Positions 1-8,269 of a stretch of 64,000 bases of DNA are shown here, piece by piece. The notes beneath the pieces are model-generated. The model was not told the origin of the DNA. It made no database searches and worked only from the letters and a program-made list of their open reading frames with translations. The translations under genes and the position numbers were made by a program. The DNA comes from Flavobacterium chilense (GTDB taxonomy: Bacteria; Bacteroidota; Bacteroidia; Flavobacteriales; Flavobacteriaceae), in NCBI RefSeq assembly GCF_001602525.1, contig NZ_LSYT01000010.1, positions 124,001 through 188,000 on the forward strand, written 5' to 3'. Numbering within the stretch: the stretch's first letter is position 1; every line of letters starts with the position of its first letter.

Positions 1-1
1 T

Positions 2-307
2 GGAACAATCACAAATGGAATGGACTTTGCCCGAATGGGAACTGGAATTTTAAACTTATTTAAAAACGACAAGAAAGAAGATCTCAAAAAGAAAACAGAA
101 GATAGCAGTTTTAAGAAACTCGTAGGAGCATCAATTCCTTCCACTTTTTACACCAAGGATTTAAAATTGTCATCTGAAGAGGTTGAACTATTTCTGGATT
201 TCTGTGATGCTGATCCAAGATCTAAAAACCTTTTACAAAACAATAATATATTAACTACAATGGATTTTTTGTATACTAAAAATGAAGAATTTAAGAAACT
301 GAAATAG
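2..307 (+). CDS. C-terminal part of an unrecognised protein
   Basis: The frame is open from the first bases of the window, so the gene starts outside it and only about the last 101 residues are seen. The first internal ATG is at 20, but six sense codons before it are also open. The visible part is charged and lysine-rich, with a run of Lys/Glu/Asp after a short hydrophobic stretch. It has no signal or motif that I recognise. Its last 17 bases overlap the 3' end of the convergent TPR gene. Function unknown. Confidence 0.6.
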   Translation, partial: GTITNGMDFARMGTGILNLFKNDKKEDLKKKTEDSSFKKLVGASIPSTFYTKDLKLSSEEVELFLDFCDADPRSKNLLQNNNILTTMDFLYTKNEEFKKLK

Positions 308-1268
308 ATTTTTTCAGGTTTTTCCATTTTATAAGAAACACGATAAAAGCAATTAATAATATAACAGCAATTATTGATATGATTATTAAACTTGTTTCAA
401 TTTGATAAACATAATAATCAATTGATTTGTTATTTTCTCTCACAGCTTTAATTTGCCTGCTATAACTCCTGCTTTTCTGAAGATCATATGCATAGTCACT
501 TATAGCAGTGTTGATAATTCTCGAAATGAGCAGATCGTCTTCATAGCCATATACTCTCGCAAGTTTAAAAACTCGAATAGCGTTTTTATGTTCTCCTTTA
601 AGCTCCACAAGATTTCCTAGCTCGAAAAGTAGAATTGAAATAATTTTATCTTTAGGTTCAATAAATGACATTCTCTCATTTACTTGAAAATAGACCGCTT
701 TTGCTAATTTGTCAACTTCTTCATTTGATAATTTCGTTTGAGGGAGGCCTATATTTCCAAAACTTGTATTAATTAAAAACTCACCAGATACATCTTTTAA
801 ATTTTTAATTTTTGCTTCTAATATTTTTAAATGAAGCCATTCAGAACCATTATGAGATTTAGGATTGATTTCAATAGATTTTTTAATCCAGGTATATGCT
901 TTTTTATTGTCACCCATCAATTCATAAAGAGTTCCAAGATTAGAAGCTGTTGAATATCTATTGGGATTTGTTTTTTCAATATTCAAATACAAATTTAAAG
1001 CTTCAACATATTTTTTTTGAACGATTAAAAGATACCCTTTATCCGACAAATAATCTATATCTTTTGTTTTATTATATGCACTGTCAAGTTCTTTTATAAT
1101 TTTAGGATAATCACGAGTAAAAAAATTATGACCATGAGGAACCAGCCCCCTGTAATCAATATAAGCATAAGCTCCATTTTTCAAAATTTTAGTTTCACCA
1201 TTCAAACAAGCAAAAGTTTTAAAAGTGATTAAAACCAAAACAACAACAAAAAACTTCAATTTATTCAT
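291..1268 (-). CDS. Exported TPR-repeat protein with C-terminal membrane anchor
   Basis: A 325-residue protein starting at ATG 1268. The N-terminus (MNKLKFFVVVLVLITFKTFA) is a signal peptide. Helical repeats at roughly residues 70-150 have TPR spacing (alanine, leucine and tyrosine positions, GDNKKAYTWIKKSIEINP). A second pair of helices lies at about 210-245. A strong transmembrane segment near residues 293-315 is followed by a short Lys-rich tail, so most of the protein would lie on the outer face of the inner membrane. TPR proteins bind other proteins, but the partner cannot be read from sequence. It converges with the partial gene at the window start. Confidence 0.75.
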   Translation of the reverse strand: MNKLKFFVVVLVLITFKTFACLNGETKILKNGAYAYIDYRGLVPHGHNFFTRDYPKIIKELDSAYNKTKDIDYLSDKGYLLIVQKKYVEALNLYLNIEKTNPNRYSTASNLGTLYELMGDNKKAYTWIKKSIEINPKSHNGSEWLHLKILEAKIKNLKDVSGEFLINTSFGNIGLPQTKLSNEEVDKLAKAVYFQVNERMSFIEPKDKIISILLFELGNLVELKGEHKNAIRVFKLARVYGYEDDLLISRIINTAISDYAYDLQKSRSYSRQIKAVRENNKSIDYYVYQIETSLIIISIIAVILLIAFIVFLIKWKNLKKSISVS

Positions 1269-1318
1269 AAAAGAATTTTACGTAAAGGATTAAACCTGAA
1301 ACAAAGAAAAACCTGAAA

Positions 1319-1795
1319 CTATTTATTTAACCACCAAATACTAGCATTTAAAACAGCTGCAAATCCAACCCACGCCATATATGGAATCAATAAATAACCT
1401 GCAGTTTTATTGATTTTTAAAAACTTCAAATACGTTTCATAAATAAATAGCCATAAAAGAGCAATTTCTATTAAAGCTAAAAGAGGATTTTTTAATCCGA
1501 AGAATATGTAAGACCATATTGCATTTAAGGTTAGCTGAATCAAAAAGAAACCCAAAGCTTTTTTTACTTCTTCATTTTGTTCTTTTATTTTATCCCAGAC
1601 TAATCCCGCAGCGACAGCCATAAAAATATAAAGCACAGTCCAAACCGGCATGAAAATCCAGTTTGGCGGATTAAAACTTGGTTTTATAAGCGTTGGATAC
1701 CAGCTTTCAACACTTGGTCTTGTTACTGTACTGGCAGAATATCCTACTGCCAAACAAACGATTAAAGCTATGGCGATCTTAGTTAACTTGTTCAT
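1319..1795 (-). CDS. tspO: TspO/MBR family protein
   Basis: A five-helix membrane protein of 158 residues of the TspO/peripheral benzodiazepine receptor family, which binds porphyrins and related tetrapyrroles. Family signatures are visible: the W-Y-P-T-L-x-K-P-x-F-N-P-P motif near residue 32, and the tryptophan- and asparagine-rich helices (LNAIWSYIFFGLKNP, LNASIWWLN at the end). The frame extends seven codons upstream to a TTG, but ATG 1795 gives the usual family length, so I chose it. It is transcribed divergently from mvaD, and the space between them holds a 23-bp inverted repeat. Confidence 0.9.
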   Translation of the reverse strand: MNKLTKIAIALIVCLAVGYSASTVTRPSVESWYPTLIKPSFNPPNWIFMPVWTVLYIFMAVAAGLVWDKIKEQNEEVKKALGFFLIQLTLNAIWSYIFFGLKNPLLALIEIALLWLFIYETYLKFLKINKTAGYLLIPYMAWVGFAAVLNASIWWLNK

Positions 1796-1835
1796 TTTAT
1801 CAAATTTTGTAGTCAAAAATAGTCAAAAGAAAACG

Positions 1836-1910
1836 TTTCACCATATAAGTCATATAAGTTCATTTTGGGAAACCCTACTTATAATTTCTTATATAACTTA
1901 TATGGTGAAA
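1836..1910. repeat. Imperfect inverted repeat, TTTCACCATATAAG family
   Basis: The 23-base arms at 1836-1858 and 1888-1910 differ at one position in inverted orientation. Both carry TTTCACCATATAAGT. A third half-copy lies at 60788-60810. The pair fills the space between the divergent tspO and mvaD genes, so it may also act on their promoters. Confidence 0.7.
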
Positions 1911-1922
1911 TATTATAAAAAC

Positions 1923-1930
1923 TATCTTTG
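1923..1930 (+). promoter_or_regulatory. Probable -7 box of mvaD
   Basis: TATCTTTG fits the Bacteroidota -7 consensus TAnnTTTG and lies 17 bases before the mvaD ATG. No clear TTG was found at the expected -33 distance. That position falls at the edge of the inverted repeat. Confidence 0.5.
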
Positions 1931-1947
1931 CCAAAATTTTATAATTC

Positions 1948-3054
1948 ATGTTTACAGCAACTGATTTTATTCCTAAAAAATATACTTCAACAATCGAAAA
2001 CGGAAACTTTGAGTGGAGTGCTCCAAGCAATATTGCATTAGTAAAATATTGGGGGAAAAAAGACAATCAAATTCCGGCAAATCCTTCAGTAAGTTTTACT
2101 TTGAATAATTGCAAAACGATTACAAAATTAGGGTTTTCGAAGAAAAGCGCTTCGACTCCGATCAGCATGACAGATGGATTTTCTTTTGATTTACTTTTTG
2201 AAGGAAAACCGAAAGAAGATTTCAAGCCAAAAATTCAGAAGTTTTTAGAAAGAGTTGAAGTTTATCTTCCATTTTTAAAAGACTATCATTTTACAATTGA
2301 CACACAGAATACATTCCCACACAGTTCCGGAATTGCATCTTCGGCATCTGGAATGGCAGCTTTGGCAATGAATTTTATGAGTTTGGAAAGATTGCTGAAT
2401 CCGGAAATGACCGATGAATATTTCTATCAAAAAGCCTCTTTTCTGGCACGTTTAGGTTCAGGAAGTGCTTGTAGAAGTGTAAAAGGTAATGTTGTCGTTT
2501 GGGGAAATCAGGCCAACATTGAAGGAAGTACAGATCTATTTGGAGTTGAATTTCCGTATACTATTCACGAGAATTTCAAGAATTATCAAGATACTATTTT
2601 ATTGGTTGATAAAGGCGAAAAACAAGTTTCGAGCACCGTTGGGCATGATTTAATGCACAATCATCCTTATGCCAAAAGACGTTTTGCACAGGCACACGAA
2701 AATCTGGATAAATTGATTGCCATTTTTGACAATGGAAATCTAGATGAATTTATCAAAGTTGTCGAAAGTGAAGCTTTGACTCTGCATGCTATGATGATGA
2801 CCTCAATGCCATATTTTATATTGATGAAACCAAACACCTTACAGATTATAAATGCGATCTGGAAATTCAGAAACGAAACACAAATTCCGGTTTGTTTTAC
2901 GCTTGATGCCGGTGCAAATGTACATGTGCTTTATCCCGAAAACGTTAGCGAAAAAGTATTACAATTTATTCAGGACGAATTAGTTGTATTTTGTCAGAAT
3001 GGTCAGTACATTTGCGACAAAATTGGAAGCGGTGCAATATTAATTGATAATTGA
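1948..3054 (+). CDS. mvaD: Diphosphomevalonate decarboxylase
   Basis: A 368-residue GHMP-superfamily enzyme of the mevalonate pathway, which makes isopentenyl diphosphate. It opens with the family motif SAPSNIALVKYWGKKD (about residues 24-39). The glycine/serine ATP loop is SSGIASSASGMAALAM near residue 130. GSGSACRS follows, and the C-terminal region has TLDAGANVHVLYP, with the aspartate expected in the active site. In Bacteroidota this family is sometimes named diphosphomevalonate/mevalonate 3,5-bisphosphate decarboxylase, and the exact substrate cannot be fixed from sequence. A mevalonate kinase-like gene follows after a small inserted gene, and a UbiA prenyltransferase lies further down. 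Confidence 0.93.
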   Translation: MFTATDFIPKKYTSTIENGNFEWSAPSNIALVKYWGKKDNQIPANPSVSFTLNNCKTITKLGFSKKSASTPISMTDGFSFDLLFEGKPKEDFKPKIQKFLERVEVYLPFLKDYHFTIDTQNTFPHSSGIASSASGMAALAMNFMSLERLLNPEMTDEYFYQKASFLARLGSGSACRSVKGNVVVWGNQANIEGSTDLFGVEFPYTIHENFKNYQDTILLVDKGEKQVSSTVGHDLMHNHPYAKRRFAQAHENLDKLIAIFDNGNLDEFIKVVESEALTLHAMMMTSMPYFILMKPNTLQIINAIWKFRNETQIPVCFTLDAGANVHVLYPENVSEKVLQFIQDELVVFCQNGQYICDKIGSGAILIDN

Positions 3055-3082
3055 TAATTGTCAATTAATAATTAGTAACTTT
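3035..3082. repeat. AT-rich repeat left of the four-helix-bundle gene
   Basis: Repeats of TTGATAATTG/TCAATTAAT flank the small gene. The left block covers the mvaD stop codon and the bases up to 3082. A similar block (TTATCAATTGTTAATTA) occupies 3432-3463 on the right, roughly in inverted orientation. A related gene-less block lies at 12637-12719. Confidence 0.5.
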
Positions 3083-3433
3083 ATGGAAAAGAAAAACATT
3101 ATTAAAGAAAAATCTTTTGCTTTTGCAATTGACATTGTAAATCTTTATAAAGTTTTGATTGAAAAGAAAGAATTTGTTTTATCCAGACAAGTTGTACGTT
3201 CAGGAACATCTATAGGTGCAAACGTAAGAGAATCTGAACATGCTCAAAGTAAGGCAGATTTTATACATAAATTATCCATTTCATTAAAAGAAGCAAATGA
3301 AACAGAATATTGGTTAGATTTGTTGTACGAAACAAAATATCTATCTGATATAGAATTTCAGAGTATTAAACCTAAAATCATTGAGTTATTAAGATTACTT
3401 ACCAGTATCCTAAAAACCTCAAAAAACACATAA
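3083..3433 (+). CDS. Four-helix-bundle protein (S23 / 23S rRNA intervening-sequence family)
   Basis: A 116-residue protein starting at ATG 3083; the longer frame back to 3044 overlaps the mvaD stop and adds repeat-encoded residues. The family signature is clear: LSRQVVRSGTSIGANVRE followed by AQSKADFIHKLSISLKEANE, then a tryptophan-containing third helix. Members form small pentameric four-helix bundles. They are found inside 23S rRNA intervening sequences, and related avd proteins accompany diversity-generating reverse transcriptases. No such partner is here. It interrupts the mvaD-mevalonate kinase pair and is framed by AT-rich repeats on both sides, which suggests it arrived as a small insertion. 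Confidence 0.88.
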   Translation: MEKKNIIKEKSFAFAIDIVNLYKVLIEKKEFVLSRQVVRSGTSIGANVRESEHAQSKADFIHKLSISLKEANETEYWLDLLYETKYLSDIEFQSIKPKIIELLRLLTSILKTSKNT

Positions 3434-3463
3434 TTATCAATTGTTAATTATTCATTTTCAATT

Positions 3464-4402
3464 ATGAAAGGACCGTTATTTTACTCAAAAATATTACTCT
3501 TTGGAGAATACGGAATTATCCGCGACTCTAAAGGACTTTCTATTCCTTATATTTTTTACAATGGTGCTTTAAAGAAATCCGAAGAACCTTCGGCAGAAGC
3601 TATTGCATCAAACAAAAGTCTAAAAAGTTTTACTTCTTATCTTGAAGTTTTGCAAACACAACAACCGGAATTGGTTACTTTTGATTTAGACACGCTAAAA
3701 AATGATGTCGAAACCGGAATGTATTTTGACTCCAGTATTCCGCAAGGATATGGTGTTGGCAGCAGCGGTGCGCTTGTAGCAGCAATTTATGATAAATATG
3801 CTACAAACAAAATCACCGTTTTAGAAAACCTAACCCGCGAGAAACTATTACAATTAAAAAACATATTCTCTCAAATGGAAAGCTTTTTCCACGGAAAAAG
3901 TTCTGGTTTAGATCCGTTAAACAGTTATTTGAGTATTCCGATCTTAATTAATTCTAAAGATAATATTGAAGCAACCGGAATTCCGACACAAAGTTTTGAC
4001 GGAAAAGGCGCTGTCTTTTTGTTAGACTCGGGAATTGTAGGCGAAACTGCTCCAATGGTTAATATTTTTATGGAAAACCTAAAAGACAAAGGTTTCCGTA
4101 CTATGCTTAAAAACCAATTCGTAAAATATACAGATGCCTGCGTGGAGAATTTTCTACATGGCGATATGAAGTCTTTATTTACCAATACTAAAAAGCTTTC
4201 TAAAGTTGTTTTAAACAACTTTAAACCAATGATTCCGGAACAATTTCACGGAATCTGGCAACACGGAATTGACACAAACGATTATTACCTAAAACTTTGT
4301 GGTTCTGGAGGCGGCGGTTATATTCTTGGTTTTACTGAAGACCTTGAACGCGCAAAAGCTTCTTTAAAAGACTATAAACTGGAAGTCGTTTATCAATTCT
4401 AA
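3464..4402 (+). CDS. Mevalonate kinase-like GHMP kinase
   Basis: A 312-residue GHMP kinase, probably phosphorylating mevalonate at the cytoplasmic start of isoprenoid synthesis. Visible motifs are YSKILLFGEYGIIRDSKGLS at the start, the ATP loop PQGYGVGSSGALVAA near residues 90-104, SSGLDPLNSYLSIP with the aspartate expected in catalysis near residue 150, and the glycine-rich C-terminal motif CGSGGGGYILGF near residue 279. It sits just downstream of mvaD. Phosphomevalonate kinase is not in the window, so this annotation rests on motifs and neighbourhood, and another GHMP substrate is possible. Confidence 0.8.
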   Translation: MKGPLFYSKILLFGEYGIIRDSKGLSIPYIFYNGALKKSEEPSAEAIASNKSLKSFTSYLEVLQTQQPELVTFDLDTLKNDVETGMYFDSSIPQGYGVGSSGALVAAIYDKYATNKITVLENLTREKLLQLKNIFSQMESFFHGKSSGLDPLNSYLSIPILINSKDNIEATGIPTQSFDGKGAVFLLDSGIVGETAPMVNIFMENLKDKGFRTMLKNQFVKYTDACVENFLHGDMKSLFTNTKKLSKVVLNNFKPMIPEQFHGIWQHGIDTNDYYLKLCGSGGGGYILGFTEDLERAKASLKDYKLEVVYQF

Positions 4403-4467
4403 CATTCTTAAAAGCCGAAGTTATTTGAGTACATTTTCATAAGTTTTCATCCTAAAAAGTTATTATT

Positions 4468-5058
4468 ATGAAAAGCATTTTAAAAATAATCAAAGCAACT
4501 TTTTTAGGAGGAATTTTATTTTTAGTACCATTAGTTGTATTACTTATTATTCTGGAGAAAGGATATGGCATAATTCAAAAAGTCACATTACCTCTTGTGA
4601 GTCATATGCCAAGAGTACATGTTTTAGGAATTGCTATTCAGGAACTTACCGGAACAATAATCATAATTCTTATTTGTTTCACAGCAGGTTTACTGGCCAG
4701 AACTGCCAATGCAAAAAAGCTAATCCAGAAATTAGAAAACGGAGTTTTAAGTTTTGTTCCTGGATATTCATTTATGAAAAACATGAATGAAAACATTATG
4801 GGTTTTGAATCTAATCAGGATTTAAAAGTTGTTCTAGTTCCTACAGATGCCGGCTGGCAATTTGCCTTTTTAATAGAACAGATAGACGAAAATAACTTTA
4901 CTGTTTTTGTTCCTGATGCACCAAATCCGTGGAGCGGTTCAGTTTGTTTTGTAGAAAAGAAAGACATAAAAGAAGTTGGAATTACACAAAAACAAGCCTT
5001 AGCCTGTATTAGAAAATTAGGTTTTGGATCCAAAGAATTGTTAAAAAACAAACTATAA
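4468..5058 (+). CDS. DUF502 family membrane protein
   Basis: A 196-residue protein matching the DUF502 pattern. Two hydrophobic helices occupy residues 10-35 and 55-75. VLSFVPGYSFMKNMNENIMGF follows, then a soluble half with VVLVPTDAGWQFAFLIEQ and VFVPDAPNPWSGSVCFVE. Function is not established. It follows the mevalonate genes on the same strand with a 65-bp gap, and may simply be co-transcribed with them. Confidence 0.8.
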   Translation: MKSILKIIKATFLGGILFLVPLVVLLIILEKGYGIIQKVTLPLVSHMPRVHVLGIAIQELTGTIIIILICFTAGLLARTANAKKLIQKLENGVLSFVPGYSFMKNMNENIMGFESNQDLKVVLVPTDAGWQFAFLIEQIDENNFTVFVPDAPNPWSGSVCFVEKKDIKEVGITQKQALACIRKLGFGSKELLKNKL

Positions 5059-5120
5059 CCTTTTACAATCAAAAAATATCCTTTAACTTCCCCTAACAAA
5101 TCAATCCCAATTTATAATTT

Positions 5121-6077
5121 ATGTTAAGCAGACAGCACAAACTTTTAGTCATGAAAATTGTTAGTTTGTTCTCTGTGGTACGCGGTTATAACATTCCGAT
5201 TATTGTTTTGGCACAATATTTATCTGCCATATTTATTTTAGCTCCTGAAAAAAGAGCATTGGATATTTTACTCGATTTTAATTTGTTTCTGATTGTTTTT
5301 GCTTCTGCAATTACCATTGCTTCAGGCTATATTATTAACAATTTCTACGACAGCCAAAAGGATCTCATCAACAGACCCAACAAATCGATGCTGGACAGAC
5401 TGGTAAGTCAAAAAACAAAACTTTCGGTTTATTTTACACTCAATTTTATTGCCGCTTTAATGGCTTTAATTGTTTCCTGGCGCGCTTTTTTATTCTTTTC
5501 GGCTTATATCTTTTTAATTTGGTTCTACTCTCATAAAATCAAAAAATACCCAATTGTAGGCAATCTAACAGCTGCTTTTATGGCGGTTATTCCGTTTTTT
5601 GCCATTTTATTGTATTTCTACAATTCAATTTCGTTTGAAGAAATTGAGAATCACCGAAGTCATTTTGCTGTAATTTCTGCGCATGCTATGTTTTTGTTTT
5701 TGCTGTTGCTGATTCGTGAAATGATTAAGGATCTGGAAAATCTAAAAGGTGATCTGGCAAATGATTATCACACGATTCCAATTGCTTATAATGAAAAGGT
5801 ATCCAAACAAATTATTACTGTTTTGACGTTTTTAACAGTAATTCCGGTTTATATTTTAGTAAACATCTATGATGTGGGCTATATGGACATTTACTTTTAT
5901 GTCTGCTTTATTGTTTTACTTTTTTTCCTTCTCTATTTATGGAGATCCAATTCTAAAGAACAATTTTTATTGCTGCATAATGTTTTAAAATTCCTGATTG
6001 TTTCAGGAGTATTTTGCATTGTTTTAATTAATCCCAGTGTTTTATGGCACGGACGTGAATTGATCTCTAATTATTAA
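5121..6077 (+). CDS. UbiA-family prenyltransferase (geranylgeranylglycerol-phosphate type)
   Basis: A 318-residue integral membrane protein with about eight to nine helices. The first aspartate-rich motif is NNFYDSQKDLINRPNKS near residues 75-91. The second, IREMIKDLENLKGD, is near residues 197-210. Together these bind the Mg-diphosphate of the prenyl donor in UbiA enzymes. Bacteroidota proteins of this type are usually named geranylgeranylglycerol-phosphate geranylgeranyltransferase; the acceptor is not provable here. The location just after mevalonate genes fits a use for their product. An alternative ATG lies at 5151. Confidence 0.8.
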   Translation: MLSRQHKLLVMKIVSLFSVVRGYNIPIIVLAQYLSAIFILAPEKRALDILLDFNLFLIVFASAITIASGYIINNFYDSQKDLINRPNKSMLDRLVSQKTKLSVYFTLNFIAALMALIVSWRAFLFFSAYIFLIWFYSHKIKKYPIVGNLTAAFMAVIPFFAILLYFYNSISFEEIENHRSHFAVISAHAMFLFLLLLIREMIKDLENLKGDLANDYHTIPIAYNEKVSKQIITVLTFLTVIPVYILVNIYDVGYMDIYFYVCFIVLLFFLLYLWRSNSKEQFLLLHNVLKFLIVSGVFCIVLINPSVLWHGRELISNY

Positions 6078-6099
6078 AAGTTCATTCCACAAAGATTAA

Positions 6100-6181
6100 C
6101 GGAGATTTCTCAGAGACTCACAAAGTTTTTTATTCTTTTTTTGTGCATCTCTGTGTGTGCTTTGCGAATCTTTGTGAAACA
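6100..6181. repeat. Dispersed repeat with CTCTGTGTG and CTTTGTGAAA
   Basis: This AT-rich stretch after the ubiA-like gene can fold through CACAAAG/CTTTGTG. It resembles the reverse complement of 11968-12060: both carry CTCACAAAGTTTTTT, TCTCTGTGTGT and GCGAATCTTTGTGAAA in the same order. Short frames in it are repeat-derived and were not called as genes. Confidence 0.6.
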
Positions 6182-6221
6182 AGAGAGTTCAAAATGTATA
6201 AAAAAGTCCAATTGTTTGAAT

Positions 6222-6286
6222 CTAGCCCCGATAGAGGCGATATCCTTGTGAAGTTTACGGAGCAAGATAAAGCCGAAAGCGGGAAC
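6222..6286 (-). ncRNA. Candidate structured element, copy C
   Basis: Read on the minus strand this begins TTCCCGCTTTCGGC and ends ATCGGGGCTAGA, matching the conserved ends of the copies at 9771-9851 and 52374-52453. Its outer stem is CCCG/CGGG where the other two have CCTG/CAGG, which is a compensatory change. The middle keeps ATCTT...AAGGAT. It lies antisense upstream of the pseudouridine synthase. The rest of the 334-bp gap shows only the preceding repeat and a -7 box. Confidence 0.45.
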
Positions 6287-6386
6287 TTTACTCAAAAAAA
6301 GCCTATTGTGATGCTCCTTCATCTTTAAAAAACAAGAGCTATTAATCTAAGAACAATCAACTTAGGATTATTTAGCAAGAATAAAC

Positions 6387-6394
6387 TATCTTTG
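6387..6394 (+). promoter_or_regulatory. Probable -7 box of the pseudouridine synthase gene
   Basis: TATCTTTG fits TAnnTTTG and is followed 17 bases later by the ATG at 6412. No convincing -33 TTG is seen. Confidence 0.5.
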
Positions 6395-6411
6395 CACAAA
6401 TTACAGAATTT

Positions 6412-7320
6412 ATGAACAATAAGGAAGGCAATAATAAAAGAGGCGGATCAAGACCAAATAGCTCAAGATCAAACTCCAGCAAGCCAAAACCTCCTATGGC
6501 GAAGCGCGCTCAGGGGCCAAAAAAAGTAAAACCTGCTGTTAAAGCGGCTCAGGAAGAAGCGGAGCAAAAACTTAAAAAACAAAACCAGCCACCTAAGAGA
6601 CAAAAAGCTTCAGACGAAATTCGTTTGAACAAATACATCTCAAATTCAGGTGTTTGTTCACGTCGTGATGCTGACATATATATTCAGTCCGGAAACGTTA
6701 AAGTAAACGGTGTTCCGGTAACTGAAATGGGTTATTTAGTAAAAATTAATGATGTTGTAAATTTTGACGGGGTTAATTTGACGCCAGAGAAAAAAGAATA
6801 CATTTTATTAAACAAACCTAAAAACTTTACAACAGCTCTTGATGAAGGTCAGGAATACCGTAACGTTCTGGAATTGGTTCGTGGTTCTACCACAGCAAAA
6901 ATTGCTCCTATTGGAAGAATGGACAAAAACACAACTGGTTTGTTATTGTTTACTAATGATACTGATATGATTCGTAAATTTACTTTACCAAGTCAGAAAT
7001 CTTCTAAAATCTATCAGGTTTCTTTAGATAAAAACCTAAAGTTTGAAGACTTAGAAAAAATCAGTAAAGGTTTGGTTATTGATGGACACCGTGTGTTTAT
7101 TGAAGAAGTAAGTTATATCGAAAAAGAAGCTAAAAGCGAAGTAGGTCTTAAGCTACGTTCATCAAATGTAAAGGTAGTTCGTGCTATTTTTGAAAGCCTT
7201 GACTATGATGTTTTACGTATTGACCGTGTATCTTTTGCCGGATTAACCAAAAAGAATTTACCTAGAGGAAACTGGCGCTTTTTGACAGATCAAGAAATCA
7301 TCAATTTGAAAAACGTTTAA
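6412..7320 (+). CDS. rRNA pseudouridine synthase (RsuA/RluB/RluE/RluF family)
   Basis: A 302-residue enzyme that converts a uridine in rRNA to pseudouridine. The first 65 residues are a disordered basic tail rich in Lys, Pro, Ser and Gln. An S4 RNA-binding domain follows (IRLNKYISNSGVCSRRDAD, residues 70-88). The catalytic core has GRMDKNTTGLLLFTND with the catalytic aspartate at about residue 171, the family's defining motif. The full length is longer than E. coli RluB-type cores because of the tail. A -7 box is just upstream, and a terminator hairpin follows. Confidence 0.92.
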   Translation: MNNKEGNNKRGGSRPNSSRSNSSKPKPPMAKRAQGPKKVKPAVKAAQEEAEQKLKKQNQPPKRQKASDEIRLNKYISNSGVCSRRDADIYIQSGNVKVNGVPVTEMGYLVKINDVVNFDGVNLTPEKKEYILLNKPKNFTTALDEGQEYRNVLELVRGSTTAKIAPIGRMDKNTTGLLLFTNDTDMIRKFTLPSQKSSKIYQVSLDKNLKFEDLEKISKGLVIDGHRVFIEEVSYIEKEAKSEVGLKLRSSNVKVVRAIFESLDYDVLRIDRVSFAGLTKKNLPRGNWRFLTDQEIINLKNV

Positions 7321-7345
7321 GAAACGCTTCAAAATTGATTTAATA

Positions 7346-7381
7346 CAAATCCTGTTTTACTTTTGTAAGATGGGATTTTTT
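7346..7381. terminator. Bidirectional terminator hairpin
   Basis: AAATCC pairs with GGATTT around a second small stem (TTTTAC/GTAAGA), with T runs on both strands. It separates the convergent pseudouridine synthase and DUF937 genes. Confidence 0.6.
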
Positions 7382-7383
7382 AT

Positions 7384-8019
7384 TTAGAAGCTGAAAAAGT
7401 TGTGACCGAAAAGGGTGAATATTGATCTTCCGATGGATTGGTTTTTTTCTTCAACGGTTTCGTAGCATGAGAATCCGAGGATAATTTTGATTCCGGGCGG
7501 AATACTATTTAAAATATCTCTTTTTTGATCGTCCAGAAGTAATTTTAGACTCTCCAGAATTTGGATATTATTTTTAAGGTAAGAAAGAACTAATAAGGCT
7601 GAAAAGTTAAGAATCTCTCTTGCTGTCTCACTTTTGATTCCGACTTCGTTAGAAATCATTTCAGAAATTCTTCCTTTTTTGTTGGTAAAAATTTCTTTGA
7701 GCAAACTGTTTCCTTCTAAACGATAACAATCATCTACTGATAAAATTCGACCGGATGAAAAATCAACTTCCTGATAAAAGGTCGAATCATCTTTGACTTG
7801 GGAGACGATTCCTTTATAAAAATCAGATTCTTCGGCCCTATTGTATAAACCCATTAAAACTGTACCTATCGAAACATCAATTCCCTTTATTAAAAGTGCA
7901 TCATTTTCAAAATAAAACTTGTTTAGCTTTGAAACAACATTAGAAGAAATAAAACGTCTAAGTTCAATTTGTAGGTTTGGGGTCATACTGAAATTGTTTA
8001 AAAAATTATTTAAATCCAC
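7384..8019 (-). CDS. DUF937-like protein
   Basis: A 211-residue protein with a GTG start at 8019 (MDLNNFLNNF); the first ATG is 12 codons further in. The central part (LMGLYNRAEESDFYKGIVSQ, then a helix-rich region with EMISNEVGIKSETAREILN) resembles DUF937 proteins, small alpha-helical proteins of unknown role. No signal peptide or transmembrane helix is visible. It is followed by a terminator and preceded by about 250 bp in which I see no gene; the frame on 8054-8269 has no supporting features. Confidence 0.55.
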   Translation of the reverse strand: MDLNNFLNNFSMTPNLQIELRRFISSNVVSKLNKFYFENDALLIKGIDVSIGTVLMGLYNRAEESDFYKGIVSQVKDDSTFYQEVDFSSGRILSVDDCYRLEGNSLLKEIFTNKKGRISEMISNEVGIKSETAREILNFSALLVLSYLKNNIQILESLKLLLDDQKRDILNSIPPGIKIILGFSCYETVEEKNQSIGRSIFTLFGHNFFSF

Positions 8020-8269
8020 TCAAAATAATCGACAAAGTGAGGCTTTTCATCGTTTATCGGGATAAAAATATAAAATATTTTAACATTTCCAAAAAATAAG
8101 TTAAAACGTCAATTGTAGAATTAACAATTGTTAAGATGCAAAATCTCAAAGAGCCAGTAAACATAACACCTTCGTTATCAAAACAAACAAAATATACTGC
8201 CAAAAAATATTTAACAATTTTGCAAAAAAAATCGAAATATAAGAAAAAGCTTAAATGTGTGTTACACAA

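Noticed and set aside
6110..6328. Short frames on both strands between the ubiA-like gene and the pseudouridine synthase
   Set aside because: They are composed of dispersed repeats and the structured element.
8054..8269. 71-residue frame between DUF937 and DUF456 genes
   Set aside because: Cysteine- and phenylalanine-rich translation of AT-rich DNA, with no promoter or similarity that I recognise.
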